A stretch of DNA of 64,000 nt. Origin: Aeromicrobium sp. Root236 (GTDB taxonomy: Bacteria > Actinomycetota > Actinomycetes > Propionibacteriales > Nocardioidaceae). The position numbers and the translations under genes were made by a program. Of the stretch, positions 8,644 to 17,075 are shown one piece after another. Under the pieces are notes generated by a model, which saw nothing but the letters and a program-made list of their open reading frames with translations, did no database searches and was not told the DNA's origin. Positions within the stretch are counted from its first letter, which is position 1. The number at the start of each line of letters is the position of its first letter. The DNA is taken from the NCBI RefSeq assembly GCF_001428805.1, contig NZ_LMIS01000001.1, positions 3,637,908-3,701,907 on the forward strand, written 5' to 3'.

Positions 8644-9191
8644 TCGCTGAACGCCACTCCGGCGTCGGCCCACTCACGGTGCACCGTCGGCAGGTTGTCC
8701 GGTGACACCGCGGCGGTGAGTCGTTCGAGGACGCGCACGGCGAACCCTTCGCGGGCGGCGTCCAGAGCAGTCGCACGTACGCAGTGGTCCGTGGCGATGC
8801 CGCACACGTCGACCGCGTCGACGCCGGCAGCGCGGAGCCAGTCGGCGAGGCGTACGCCGTCGGCGGACGAGCCTTCGAAGCCGGAGTATGCGGCGGCGTA
8901 CTCGCCCTTGTAGAAGATCTCGTCGAACATCGCCGGCTCGAGCGGCGGGTGGAGCTCCTCGCCCGAGGTGCCGACGACGCAGTGGCGCGGCCAGGAGTCG
9001 ACGAAGTCGGGATCGTCCGAGAAGTGCGAGCCCGGATCGATGTGGTGGTCGCGGGTCGCGGCGACCGTGGCGTACGCCTTGGTGGCGAGCAGCTCGGCGA
9101 CATCGGCGGCGACCTGGGCGCCACCGGCAACGGCCAGCGAGCCGCCCTCGCAGAAGTCGTTCTGCACGTCCACGACGATCAATGCTTTCAT
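8640..9191 (-). CDS. pncA: Nicotinamidase/pyrazinamidase (isochorismatase fold)
   Basis: This 183-residue cytoplasmic enzyme deamidates nicotinamide to nicotinate in NAD salvage. The cysteine-hydrolase triad Asp8 (VVDVQNDF), Lys95 (FYKGEYAA) and Cys137 (GIATDHCVRAT) is intact and nearly matches M. tuberculosis PncA numbering. The metal-site residues in RDHHIDPGSHF (48-56) are also present. The start overlaps the pncB stop by ATGA, so pncB-pncA are translationally coupled and the product feeds directly into PncB. The active site predicts pyrazinamide activation (established for the family). Confidence 0.95.
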   Translation of the reverse strand: MKALIVVDVQNDFCEGGSLAVAGGAQVAADVAELLATKAYATVAATRDHHIDPGSHFSDDPDFVDSWPRHCVVGTSGEELHPPLEPAMFDEIFYKGEYAAAYSGFEGSSADGVRLADWLRAAGVDAVDVCGIATDHCVRATALDAAREGFAVRVLERLTAAVSPDNLPTVHREWADAGVAFSD

Positions 9192-10486
9192 GTGCGCTCC
9201 TCGTAGACGGTGTCGATGGCCGGCTCGCCGCGCATGAGCTGCATCGCCGACTGTGGCAGCTCGGCGAGGGATGCCCGGAGCCGGCCGCGGGCGTCGTCGA
9301 GCGTCTCGTGGTGCACACGGACACCGTCGCGGACGAGCTCGACCAGCAGCGTACGGTCGTCGCCGTCGTCGACCGGGGTGAGATCGATGCCGATGACCTC
9401 TGCTTGCGCCGTGCCCCCGGTGTCGCGGCGGCGCAGCGCCGACTTGCGGCCGCCGACCGAGACCTTGTCCTTGCTCTTCTTGGCGACGGGCACCATCTCG
9501 CCGCCGGAGGCCTCGCGCGACACCAGCTTGTAGACGAAGCCGCTGGTAGGCGCCCCGGACCCCGTCACCAGGGCGGTGCCGACGCCGTAGCCGTCGACGG
9601 GTGCCGCGGCGAGGGCCGCGATGGCGTACTCGTCGAGGTCGCTCGTCACGGTGATGCGGGTCGACGTGGCGCCGAGGTCGTCGAGCTGCTTGCGGACCTC
9701 GGCGGCGAGGGCGACCAGGTCGCCCGAGTCGAGTCGTACGCCGCCCAGCTCGGGGCCGGCGACCTCGACCGCTGTGCGGATCGCCTCGGGGATGTCGTAG
9801 GTGTCGACCAGCAGCGTCGTGCCGGGACCGAGGGCGCGTACCTGAGCCTCGAACGCGTCACGCTCGGTGTCGTGCAGCAGCGTGAAGGAGTGGGCGCTGG
9901 TGCCGGTGGTCGGGATGCCGTACGTGCGACCGGCCTCGAGGTTGGAGGTCGCGGCGAACCCGGCGATGTACGCGGCTCGGGCCGAGGCGACGGCCGCCCC
10001 CTCGTGCGTGCGCCGGGAGCCCATCTCGATGCAGGGCCGGTCGCCGGCCGCGGTGATCATGCGCGCTGCGGCGGAGGCGATCGCCGAGTCGTGGTTGAGG
10101 ATCGACAGGAAAATCGTCTCGAGGATCACCGACTCGGCGAACGTGCCCTCGACGATCAGCACGGGGGACTGCGGGAAGTAGAGCTCGCCCTCGGGGTAGC
10201 CCCAGATCGTCCCGCTGAACCGGTAGTCGGCGAGCCACTGGATGGTGTCCTCGTCGACGACGTCGGCCTCGCGGAGCCAGTCGAGCTCGGCGGCTCCGAA
10301 CCGGAACGCCTCAAGCGCATCGAGGAGTCGCCCGACGCCGGCCACCACGCCGTACCGGCGGCCCTCCGGGAGCCTGCGCGCGAACAGCTCGAACACCGAG
10401 GGCCGGTGCGCCGTCCCGTCGCGCAGCGTCGCCTGCAGCATCGTGAGCTCGTAGCGATCGGTCAGCAGTGCCGTGGAGGCGTTCAC
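9188..10486 (-). CDS. pncB: Nicotinate phosphoribosyltransferase
   Basis: This 432-residue enzyme converts nicotinate and PRPP to nicotinate mononucleotide with ATP hydrolysis. Family landmarks include LTDRYELTML at the N-terminus, the GSRRTHEG and SNLEAGRTYGIPTTGTSAHSF segments (the His being the phosphorylated residue), and GVRLDSGDL. GTG 10486 is preceded 7 nt upstream by TAGGCT, giving a leaderless mRNA. It heads the pncB-pncA operon. In M. tuberculosis pncB1 likewise lies next to clpS. Confidence 0.95.
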   Translation of the reverse strand: MNASTALLTDRYELTMLQATLRDGTAHRPSVFELFARRLPEGRRYGVVAGVGRLLDALEAFRFGAAELDWLREADVVDEDTIQWLADYRFSGTIWGYPEGELYFPQSPVLIVEGTFAESVILETIFLSILNHDSAIASAAARMITAAGDRPCIEMGSRRTHEGAAVASARAAYIAGFAATSNLEAGRTYGIPTTGTSAHSFTLLHDTERDAFEAQVRALGPGTTLLVDTYDIPEAIRTAVEVAGPELGGVRLDSGDLVALAAEVRKQLDDLGATSTRITVTSDLDEYAIAALAAAPVDGYGVGTALVTGSGAPTSGFVYKLVSREASGGEMVPVAKKSKDKVSVGGRKSALRRRDTGGTAQAEVIGIDLTPVDDGDDRTLLVELVRDGVRVHHETLDDARGRLRASLAELPQSAMQLMRGEPAIDTVYEERT

Positions 10487-10581
10487 GGTGTCCAGCCTAG
10501 GACCCCGCGATCCGTGACGACGGGCACGTGGCCGAGCGCCCTGGGCGGTGCATCTCGTGACGAATCGCGGAGTATTGCGGG

Positions 10582-11073
10582 TCAGACCGCCGGAGGTACG
10601 TCGTCCTCAGTCAGGCTCCGGAGCAAGGAGCGGAGCCGTTCGGCGACATCCTCCCGGTCCTCGGGATGCTCACGCCACCGCTCGAGCAGCTGCATGAGCT
10701 CGTCGCCGTGGCCGGGCTTCCAGAGATCTGGGACATCTCCGACTGTCTCCAAGACCTCCTGTGCTGCGGCGTATGGGGACAGCTTCTTGTCCATCTGGTC
10801 GACGGCCCACCAGATCCCTTGCCAGTGACCGTGCCATGGTGCGTCGTCCCAGGGGAAGTGTGATGCGGGTTGCGCGAAGCCGAGCTCGTTCACGGCTCGC
10901 TGGAGCAATCCGACGGCGTCGTTCACCTGGTGCCGGGTGAGTCCGGCGAGCTCGCGGACCGCTGGGCTGTCCCACCCTTCGGTGAGCCACTGGGCCGCGA
11001 GCATCGGGAGGTCTCGGTCCTCGACGATACGTCCTTGGGCGGCCTGCTCCGGGGTGACGTCGAAACGTGTCAT
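10582..11073 (-). CDS. Hypothetical protein, 163 residues
   Basis: I do not recognise this protein. It is acidic and Trp-rich (FPWDDAPWHGHWQGIWWAVDQ near residue 75) and predicted soluble and mostly helical, ending in a charged helix (RWREHPEDREDVAERLRSLL). It contains no CGTACG word and has slightly lower G+C than its neighbours, so it may be acquired. It follows the small membrane protein gene on the same strand after 1 nt (TGACATG), so the pair is probably one operon. Confidence 0.6.
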   Translation of the reverse strand: MTRFDVTPEQAAQGRIVEDRDLPMLAAQWLTEGWDSPAVRELAGLTRHQVNDAVGLLQRAVNELGFAQPASHFPWDDAPWHGHWQGIWWAVDQMDKKLSPYAAAQEVLETVGDVPDLWKPGHGDELMQLLERWREHPEDREDVAERLRSLLRSLTEDDVPPAV

Positions 11074-11074
11074 G

Positions 11075-11440
11075 TCAGTCGGGCCGTCGTAGGCAGCCGC
11101 ACAGCCACATCACGACGCCAACCGGGATGAGCAGGAACGGGCCGAACACCGTGCTGTCGTACGCATCGCCATGAGCGGCGAGCCCGATCGCCGTGAGGAT
11201 GGCGCCGGCAACGACCAGTGCCGTCGTCTCCACGTTGCGGCGCGTCGGCCGGGCGTACGCGCGCACGGCCGGCAGCAGCGCGGATCCCAGGAGAGCGGCG
11301 CCGAAGACCGTCCAGAGCACGTCGGCCGCGTCGTGGTGATCGTGGCCGCCCGAATATCCCGCCATGACAGCAAGAGCGGGAATCACGGGGACGAACGCCC
11401 ACGACGGTGCGCGCATCATCTGTCCCCGGTCGGCCGGCAT
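11075..11440 (-). CDS. Small hypothetical membrane protein (121 residues)
   Basis: It starts at ATG 11440, with a CATACT box 6 nt upstream. Three or four hydrophobic helices are visible (for example [47 protein letters not shown] and [15 protein letters not shown]), with a His/Asp-rich loop ([10 protein letters not shown]) between the first two that could bind metal. No family is recognised. It is coupled to the following 163-residue gene. Confidence 0.6.
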   Translation of the reverse strand: MPADRGQMMRAPSWAFVPVIPALAVMAGYSGGHDHHDAADVLWTVFGAALLGSALLPAVRAYARPTRRNVETTALVVAGAILTAIGLAAHGDAYDSTVFGPFLLIPVGVVMWLCGCLRRPD

Positions 11441-11515
11441 GCGTCGAGTATGACGGAGGCGCGGAGAACGACAGCGCGGTTTCACTCCGTCAGGTGCCTG
11501 AGACACAATGGCCGT

Positions 11516-11812
11516 ATGACCACGCCGTCGCCCGTCGAGATCGCGGAGCCCGACGTTGACGAGATCGTCGAGCTCGAGGATCCCTGGGTCACCATCGTCT
11601 GGAACGACCCGGTCAACCTGATGTCGTACGTGGCCTACGTCTTCCGCAACTACTTCGGCTACACCGAGGAGAAGGCGCACGAGCTGATGCTCGCCGTGCA
11701 CCATGAGGGCAAGGCCGTTGTCTCGAGCGGCAGCCGCGAGCAGATGGAACGCCACGTGCAGGCCATGCACGAGTACGGCCTGTGGGCCACATTGGAACGG
11801 CAGGACGCATGA
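11516..11812 (+). CDS. clpS: ATP-dependent Clp protease adaptor ClpS
   Basis: This 98-residue adaptor delivers N-degron substrates to ClpC/ClpP. The core [19 protein letters not shown] (residues about 27-45) has the conserved N-D-P-x-N and hydrophobic-pocket residues. The HHEGKAVV motif and the final helix are also present. ATG 11516 follows a CACAAT -10 box by 6 nt. Its stop overlaps the DUF2017 start (ATGA), a pairing conserved in actinobacteria (Rv1331-Rv1332 in M. tuberculosis). Confidence 0.95.
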   Translation: MTTPSPVEIAEPDVDEIVELEDPWVTIVWNDPVNLMSYVAYVFRNYFGYTEEKAHELMLAVHHEGKAVVSSGSREQMERHVQAMHEYGLWATLERQDA

Positions 11813-12393
11813 AGCCGTTCAAGAAGCGCCGTCGAGGTGGCATCACCGCGACATTCGAGGCCGGCGAGGCGCACCTGCTCGCCAGCCTGTCCGGCCAGGT
11901 CGTCGAGCTGCTGCGTGACCGCAACGGCGCCGACGAGTCGACCGCCGACCCCCTTGCGACCCAGCTGGGCATGGGCGGACCGTCGTTGCCGCCCGAGGAC
12001 CCGGTACTGCGCCGACTGCTGCCCGACGCCTACCGCGACGACGAGGAGGGCGCGGGGGAGTTCCGGCGGTTCACGGAGCGGTCGCTGACGTCGGCCAAGG
12101 TCGCCAACGCCGAGGCGCTGATCGGCTCCCTCGTCGACGGCGGTCTCACGTTCGGCACGCCCGTCGAGGACGACGAGCAGCAGATCGAGATCGAGCTCGA
12201 CGACGCCGAGGTGCAGGCGTGGTTGCGGGCCCTCACCGACGTACGCCTGTCGCTCGCCGTGCGGCTCGGCATCGAGGACGAGGACGACGCGATGCTCATC
12301 GCGCAGTCCGAGGACGAGGCGATCGCGGCGATGTCCGAGATCTACGACTGGCTGGGCTACGTGCAGGAGACGCTGATCTCCGCGCTCGACTGA
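11809..12393 (+). CDS. DUF2017 family protein (Rv1332-like)
   Basis: This 194-residue acidic protein begins [24 protein letters not shown]2017 proteins follow clpS in most actinobacteria; their function is not established, and a regulatory or ClpS-partner role is inferred from synteny. The basic N-terminal patch (KKRRR) is followed by a helical region and a long acidic stretch ([15 protein letters not shown]). Start ATG 11809 overlaps the clpS stop. It converges on the alpha/beta hydrolase gene with a 9-nt gap. Confidence 0.88.
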   Translation: MKPFKKRRRGGITATFEAGEAHLLASLSGQVVELLRDRNGADESTADPLATQLGMGGPSLPPEDPVLRRLLPDAYRDDEEGAGEFRRFTERSLTSAKVANAEALIGSLVDGGLTFGTPVEDDEQQIEIELDDAEVQAWLRALTDVRLSLAVRLGIEDEDDAMLIAQSEDEAIAAMSEIYDWLGYVQETLISALD

Positions 12394-12402
12394 GCGCGGA
12401 GC

Positions 12403-13296
12403 TCAGGCGCTGCGCTCCAGCTCGTCGAGCTGACCGGCGACGACGAACGCCACGACCTGGCGCACGACCGCGTCGTCGCGCAGGATCCGGTGGTGACCGA
12501 GCCCTTCGACGGTGGTGAGCTGGGCACCGTCCCACGCGCTCACGAGCTCCGTGGCCGAGGCGAACCTCGCCAGCCGGTCCGCCGGGTCGTGGATCACGAG
12601 CAGGTCAGGACGCTCGATCTCATCGGCGATGCGTACGAGATCGACCTCGTCGACGGCCAGGCCGACGCGGTCGTACGCGCGCTGCTTGAGCCGCTCGCGG
12701 ATGCGCGGACCGAACCCCAGCCCGGCCTCGAGCGTTGGCAGGTGGTCGCCGATACGCACCATGGGCGCGACCAGCGCGAGCCGTTCGGTGCCGAGCCAGC
12801 CGTAGCGCAGCGCGAGCCCGGTGGCGAGACCGCCCATCGAGTGCGCGACGACCGCGTGGGCGGGACCGTGCACGGCCGCGACGGCGTCGAGTGCGCGACC
12901 CATCTCGACCGCATGGCCCTGGCCCGCGACGGCGCCGGGGCCGGAGCTGCCGTGGCTCGGCGCGTCATGCGTGACGACCGAGAACCCGGCTGCGAGGAGG
13001 GGCGGGACGAAGCGGGCGAGCTGGGTCTCGTTGCCGCCCCAGCCGTGCACGAGGTAGACCACCGGGCCGGATCCCCAACGGTGGCCGCGGACGACGTGGC
13101 CTTCGGACTCGACCTCGAACGCCGTGCCGCCGGGCGGCAGGTCGCTGACCGGGGAGGCCGGCAGGGTGAACCACCAGCGGTCGGCCCAGCGGGCCCCGAG
13201 CGCCGGTGCGACCAGCTCGAGCGCCCTGAAGCCGGCGCGGACGAGACGTTGAGAAGGCCGAACGGTCGTGCTTTTTTGTGAGGCTGTGACGGTCAT
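12403..13296 (-). CDS. Alpha/beta-fold hydrolase
   Basis: This 297-residue hydrolase has an oxyanion strand YLVHGWGG, nucleophile elbow HSMGG (Ser near residue 154), acid in IHDPADR and catalytic His in GLGHHRIL. The N-terminal 45 residues are an amphipathic or weakly hydrophobic lead (RAGFRALELVAPALG). An AAAGGA ribosome binding site precedes ATG 13296. It lies 18 nt behind the TetR gene on the same strand, so the two form an operon, and its substrate or product may be the TetR ligand. Confidence 0.85.
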   Translation of the reverse strand: MTVTASQKSTTVRPSQRLVRAGFRALELVAPALGARWADRWWFTLPASPVSDLPPGGTAFEVESEGHVVRGHRWGSGPVVYLVHGWGGNETQLARFVPPLLAAGFSVVTHDAPSHGSSGPGAVAGQGHAVEMGRALDAVAAVHGPAHAVVAHSMGGLATGLALRYGWLGTERLALVAPMVRIGDHLPTLEAGLGFGPRIRERLKQRAYDRVGLAVDEVDLVRIADEIERPDLLVIHDPADRLARFASATELVSAWDGAQLTTVEGLGHHRILRDDAVVRQVVAFVVAGQLDELERSA

Positions 13297-13314
13297 GACG
13301 GATTCCTTTGCGGG

Positions 13315-13899
13315 TTAGGCGGCGTGCGTGACGAGTGAGTCGAACGCGCGGTGCACGCGTTCGAGGGCCTTGGGGTCGCGGAGCAGCCGTGAGGCGTGCT
13401 GGTGGGCGAGGGTGAGGGCGTGGACCTCGTAGGCGAACTGCTCGAGGTCGAGGTCGTGGCGGAACTCGCCCTCGCTGACGGCGGTGCCGGCGACCGTGGC
13501 GATCATCTCGAGCCAGTCACGCTCGTCGCGCACCAGGGCGTCGCGGACCGGACCGGGCTGGTCGTCGAGCTCGGAGCTCGCGGCCACGAACAGGCAGCCG
13601 CCCTCCTCCATCGACTCGGACCAGGTGACCCACGCGTCGAACAGGACCCGGAGACGGGCGACGCCGCGTGGAGTCTGCAGCGCAGGGCGTACGACCTGGT
13701 CGACGAACCGCTCGCGGGTGTGGCGCAGGATCTCCAGCTGCAGCGCCTCCTTGGAGGCGAAGTGGGCATAGAGGCCGCTCTTGGACATCCCGGTGTGCGC
13801 AGCGAGCTGGCCGATCGTCATGCCGGTGAGCCCGACCTTGGCGGCGACGGCGGTCGCCTCGGTCAGGATCGCGTGTCGCGTCTCGTCGCCCTTGGACAT
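13315..13899 (-). CDS. TetR/AcrR family transcriptional regulator
   Basis: This 194-residue repressor has an N-terminal helix-turn-helix (MTIGQLAAHTGMSKSGLYAHF, about residues 26-46) and a TetR_C domain with a ligand pocket. It is the first gene of an operon with the hydrolase. The promoter is well formed (see 13907-13936), with transcription starting at or next to ATG 13899. It may autoregulate through the near-palindromic ACGACCGT just upstream of its -10 (inference). Confidence 0.9.
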   Translation of the reverse strand: MSKGDETRHAILTEATAVAAKVGLTGMTIGQLAAHTGMSKSGLYAHFASKEALQLEILRHTRERFVDQVVRPALQTPRGVARLRVLFDAWVTWSESMEEGGCLFVAASSELDDQPGPVRDALVRDERDWLEMIATVAGTAVSEGEFRHDLDLEQFAYEVHALTLAHQHASRLLRDPKALERVHRAFDSLVTHAA

Positions 13900-13906
13900 G
13901 CTTCCA

Positions 13907-13936
13907 GTTATAGCACGGTCGTTCTTTTCCTGTCGA
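13907..13936 (-). promoter_or_regulatory. Promoter of the TetR-hydrolase operon
   Basis: Read on the minus strand: TCGACA (-35, 13931-13936), an 18-nt spacer and TATAAC (-10, 13907-13912), then 7 nt to ATG 13899. The spacer contains the near-dyad ACGACCGT next to the -10, a plausible autoregulatory operator. Confidence 0.6.
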
Positions 13937-14012
13937 CTACTCCCACGGGCGTACGCCGGAATGCTCCGCCGGTGCGATGCCCCTGCAGTCCCGGTTCGCC
14001 TACCGTGAGGGC

Positions 14013-15143
14013 ATGTCCGTCGACCTGAGAGCCGTGCCGCGGCCCGCGCTCTTCGGGTTGGTCCCGTTGACGATCATCCAGGTCGCGGGCACCGTTGGCG
14101 CGAGCAGCCACCAGACCGGGCATCGCGGGCTCGACGCCTTGGCGGTCGTCATCGCGGTGCTGGGGCCGTTGTCCCTGGTGGCCTGCGTCAGGTGGCCACG
14201 GCAGGTGCTGGCGTTCGTCGTCGCGATCACCGCGGCCTACCTCCTGCGCGACTACGCGTACGGCCCGGTCTTCGCGAGTCTGGCCATCGCGACGGTCGTG
14301 ACCGTCGTCCGCGGTCATCGCCTCGTCGCGTGGGCCGGACTGGGCGCCGTCGTCGGGGTCTTCGCGATCCAACGGCTGGCGTACGACCATCCGTGGTCGT
14401 GGTCCGGGCTGTCCGGCGTCGTGGCCTGGGCGCTGCTCGTCGTGGCCGTCGGCGAGGTGATCCGGGTGCGGCGCGAACGCATCAGCGCGTCGCGGCAGGC
14501 CCGGGCCGAGGCGTCGCGCCGCCAGGCCAACGAGGAGCGCCTGCAGATCGCCCGCGAGCTCCACGACGTCGTCGCCCACCACATCTCGTTGATCAACGTG
14601 CAGGCCGGCGTCGCGCTGCACATCGTCGACCGCAAGCCCGAGCAGGCGCAGACCGCGCTCGAGGCGATCAAGGACGCCAGCAAGGACGCCCTCGTCGAGC
14701 TCAGATCGCTCGTCGGGGTGCTGCGGGACGTCGACGAGAAGGCGCCGCGCCGGCCGTCGGGCACGCTGGCATCGCTCGAGGACCTCGTCGAGCGCAGTGC
14801 CCACGCCGGGCTGCAGGTGCACAAGACCGTGCGCGGCGACGTGCGCCCGCTGCCGTCGTCGGTCGAGCTCGCCGCCCTCCGCATCGTCCAGGAGGCCATC
14901 ACCAACGTCGTACGCCATGCCGGTGCGACCCACGCCGAGATCGAGCTCGCGTACGACGAGGCGGCGTTGAGCGTGACGGTCGAGGACGACGGCCGGGGCT
15001 TCGCTCCGGGCGACGCCGGGGGCACGGGCATCATCGGCATGCGGGAGCGCGCCGAGACGCTCGGCGGCACGCTCGAGGTCGGCCGGTCCGCGGCCGGGGG
15101 CACCCGCGTGCACGCGTCGCTACCGCTGAGGAGCCGCTCATGA
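14013..15143 (+). CDS. Sensor histidine kinase, NarL/DesK-like (HisKA_3)
   Basis: This 376-residue membrane kinase has several transmembrane helices in residues about 10-150, a short coiled linker rich in Arg/Ala, then a HisKA_3 box ARELHDVVAHHISL with phospho-acceptor His184. HATPase_c motifs are QEAITNVVRHA (N box), DDGRGF (G1) and GTGIIGMRERAETLGGTL (G2). TACCGT 6 nt before ATG 14013 indicates a leaderless start. The stop overlaps the response-regulator start (ATGA). The signal is unknown; the downstream ABC transporter operon is the likely target. Confidence 0.92.
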   Translation: MSVDLRAVPRPALFGLVPLTIIQVAGTVGASSHQTGHRGLDALAVVIAVLGPLSLVACVRWPRQVLAFVVAITAAYLLRDYAYGPVFASLAIATVVTVVRGHRLVAWAGLGAVVGVFAIQRLAYDHPWSWSGLSGVVAWALLVVAVGEVIRVRRERISASRQARAEASRRQANEERLQIARELHDVVAHHISLINVQAGVALHIVDRKPEQAQTALEAIKDASKDALVELRSLVGVLRDVDEKAPRRPSGTLASLEDLVERSAHAGLQVHKTVRGDVRPLPSSVELAALRIVQEAITNVVRHAGATHAEIELAYDEAALSVTVEDDGRGFAPGDAGGTGIIGMRERAETLGGTLEVGRSAAGGTRVHASLPLRSRS

Positions 15144-15802
15144 TCCGGGTCGTGCTGGTCGACGACCAGGCGTTGCTGCGTGCGGGCTTCCGTGCGCTGA
15201 TCGACGCCGAGGACGACATCGAGGTCGTCGCCGAGGCCTCCGGCGGTGACGAGGCCGTCGAGGTGATCGCGCGCCACGTCCCCGACGTCGTGCTCATGGA
15301 CATCCGCATGCCCGAAGTCGACGGGCTCGAGGCGACGCGCCGGATCACCGCTGATCCGAGGCTCGAGGCGGTGCACGTCGTCATCCTGACGACGTTCGAC
15401 CTCGACGAGTACGTCTTCGAGGCCGTCCGCATCGGTGCGAGCGGCTTCCTCGTCAAGGACACCGAACCCGCAGAGCTGCTGGCCGGCATCCGCGCCGTCG
15501 CGGCGGGCGACGCGCTGCTGTCGCCGGGGGTCACCCGCCGGTTGATCTCGGAGTTCGCCGGCCGCAGCCGCGGCACGGTGAGCCCGGCTGTGCTCGAGCC
15601 GCTCACCGACCGCGAGCGGGAGGTCGTCGCCCTGGTCGGCGAAGGGCTCAACAACGACGAGATCGGCGCCCGGCTGTTCATGAGCCCTGCCACGGCCAAG
15701 ACGCACGTGAGCCGCGCAATGATCAAGCTCGACGCCCGCGACCGCGCCCAGCTCGTCGTGATCGCGTACGAGTCCGGCCTCGTACGCCCCGGCTGGTCCT
15801 GA
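15140..15802 (+). CDS. NarL/LuxR-type response regulator
   Basis: This 220-residue regulator has a receiver domain with acidic pocket DD8-9, phospho-acceptor Asp54 (VLMDIRMPEVDG) and Lys104 region (FLVKDTEP). A C-terminal LuxR helix-turn-helix follows (LTDREREVVALVGEGLNNDEIG...ATAKTHVSRAM). ATG 15140 overlaps the kinase stop, so they are coupled. It presumably controls the adjacent SHOCT-ABC transporter operon. Confidence 0.93.
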   Translation: MIRVVLVDDQALLRAGFRALIDAEDDIEVVAEASGGDEAVEVIARHVPDVVLMDIRMPEVDGLEATRRITADPRLEAVHVVILTTFDLDEYVFEAVRIGASGFLVKDTEPAELLAGIRAVAAGDALLSPGVTRRLISEFAGRSRGTVSPAVLEPLTDREREVVALVGEGLNNDEIGARLFMSPATAKTHVSRAMIKLDARDRAQLVVIAYESGLVRPGWS

Positions 15803-15809
15803 GGCGCCC

Positions 15810-15833
15810 CACGTACGCCCTCGGGCGTACGTG
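15810..15833 (+). terminator. Perfect 11-bp inverted repeat after the two-component genes
   Basis: CACGTACGCCC-TC-GGGCGTACGTG begins 8 nt after the response-regulator stop. Both arms are built from the genome's over-represented CGTACG word. No T-run follows. It is probably a factor-independent-like or pausing terminator, or alternatively an operator for the next operon. Confidence 0.5.
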
Positions 15834-15921
15834 AAGAGACTCCCCGTGGCCGATTCGCCGGCGACCGGTTCTCACGAGACTCGAGGAGTCAGTTGTTCAG
15901 TCTCGTTCAAGGAGTTTCGTC

Positions 15922-16170
15922 ATGTTGTCCACCCAGCTTCTCGCCCACGACAACTGGGACGGTCCGGGCCCGTGGTGGCCGCTGTTCCCGCTGTTCTGGA
16001 TCGCGTTCTTCGTGCTCGTCTTCGGCGTCTTCGGGCGCTTCGGTCGCCGCCGCTGGCACCGTGGCTCGTACGCGGGGGAGTCCCGCCTGGCCGAGCGCTA
16101 CGCCGCCGGCGAGATCGACGAGTCGGAGTACCGCGAGCGTCTCGCCGTCCTCCGGGAGCGGGACAAGTGA
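15922..16170 (+). CDS. SHOCT-domain small membrane protein
   Basis: This 82-residue protein has one hydrophobic helix (WPLFPLFWIAFFVLVFGVFG, about residues 19-38), a basic stretch (GRRRWHRG), and a C-terminal SHOCT motif (RLAERYAAGEIDESEYRERLAVL). SHOCT motifs are oligomerisation or membrane-association modules. AAGGAG lies about 10 nt before ATG 15922. The stop overlaps the ABC ATPase start (GTGA), so it is the first gene of the transporter operon and may be an accessory or stress sensor. Confidence 0.8.
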   Translation: MLSTQLLAHDNWDGPGPWWPLFPLFWIAFFVLVFGVFGRFGRRRWHRGSYAGESRLAERYAAGEIDESEYRERLAVLRERDK

Positions 16171-17075
16171 CCGCCGAGACGGTCGTCGAGATCCGTGACC
16201 TGACCAAGCGCTACGACGCGGTCACGGCCGTCGACCAGGTCAGCCTGAGCGTGCGGCGCGGCGAGGTCTACGGCTTCCTCGGCCCCAACGGCGCCGGCAA
16301 GACGACCACGCTGCGCATGCTGCTGGGCCTGATCCGTCCGACGAGCGGGGACCTCACGGTGCTCGGTCGCCGGCCGGGGGACGCCGGTGTGCTCGCACGG
16401 ATCGGCTCGATGATCGAGGGCCCGGCGTTCTACCCGTTCCTGACCGGCCGGGCCAACCTCGAGGTCGTCGCCCGCTACGCCGGCACCGGCTCAGGGCGGA
16501 TCGACGAGACGCTCGAGACCGTCGACCTGGCCTCGCGCGGCGGCGACAAGTTCTCGACGTACTCACTCGGCATGAAGCAGCGCCTCGGCGTCGCGGCGGC
16601 GCTGCTCAAGGACCCCGACCTCGTGGTGCTCGACGAGCCCACGAACGGCCTCGACCCGGCCGGCATGCGCGACATGCGGGCGCTGATCCGGCGCCTGGGC
16701 GACTCGGGCCGCACCGTGATCCTGTCGAGCCACATGCTCGGCGAGGTGCAGCAGATCTGCGACCGGGTCGGCGTCATCAACGCCGGGCGCATGGTCGTCG
16801 AGAGCACCGTCGAGGAGCTCCGCGGCGACAGCGAGCTCGTCATCCGCGCCGCACCGGCAGACGTTGTCAGGGCGACGCTCGACCAGCTCGCGTACGTCCA
16901 GTCCATCCGCACACTCGACGACGAGCTGCGCCTGCGCGTCGACGAGCGCCACACCGGCGAGGTCACCCGCGCCCTGGTGCTCGCCGGTGTCGACGTCCGC
17001 GAGGTGCGTCGCATCGACCGCCAGCTCGAGGACGTGTTCTTCGAGATCACCGCAAAGGAGTCCAGCCATGTCTGA
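16167..17075 (+). CDS. ABC transporter ATP-binding protein
   Basis: This 302-residue ATPase carries Walker A GPNGAGKTT (about residues 39-47), a Q-loop region, signature YSLGMKQR, Walker B DLVVLDEPTNG and H-loop LSSHMLGE. The GTG start overlaps the SHOCT stop. The C-terminal 80 residues are the regulatory extension common in CcmA/NatA-like exporters. It overlaps the permease by 8 nt. It probably exports a lipid, peptide or drug, controlled by the upstream two-component system. Confidence 0.93.
   Translation: MTAETVVEIRDLTKRYDAVTAVDQVSLSVRRGEVYGFLGPNGAGKTTTLRMLLGLIRPTSGDLTVLGRRPGDAGVLARIGSMIEGPAFYPFLTGRANLEVVARYAGTGSGRIDETLETVDLASRGGDKFSTYSLGMKQRLGVAAALLKDPDLVVLDEPTNGLDPAGMRDMRALIRRLGDSGRTVILSSHMLGEVQQICDRVGVINAGRMVVESTVEELRGDSELVIRAAPADVVRATLDQLAYVQSIRTLDDELRLRVDERHTGEVTRALVLAGVDVREVRRIDRQLEDVFFEITAKESSHV

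Noticed and set aside
8436-8705. 89-codon plus-strand ORF starting at 8436
   Set aside because: Its second half overlaps pncA antisense and is Arg-rich. The shorter ORF at 8524-8643 in another frame has better codon use and a membrane segment.
8888-10828. 646-codon open frame on the plus strand opposite pncB and neighbouring genes
   Set aside because: It is the antisense shadow of pncB, with Arg/Pro/Ala-rich low-complexity translation and no start context; pncB and pncA motifs on the other strand are decisive.
13315-13899. This TetR gene as the regulator of the MpaB-like gene at 2111
   Set aside because: Its own upstream near-dyad (ACGACCGT) does not match GTGACAG-N5-CTGTCAC, and it is 11 kb away; no evidence links them.
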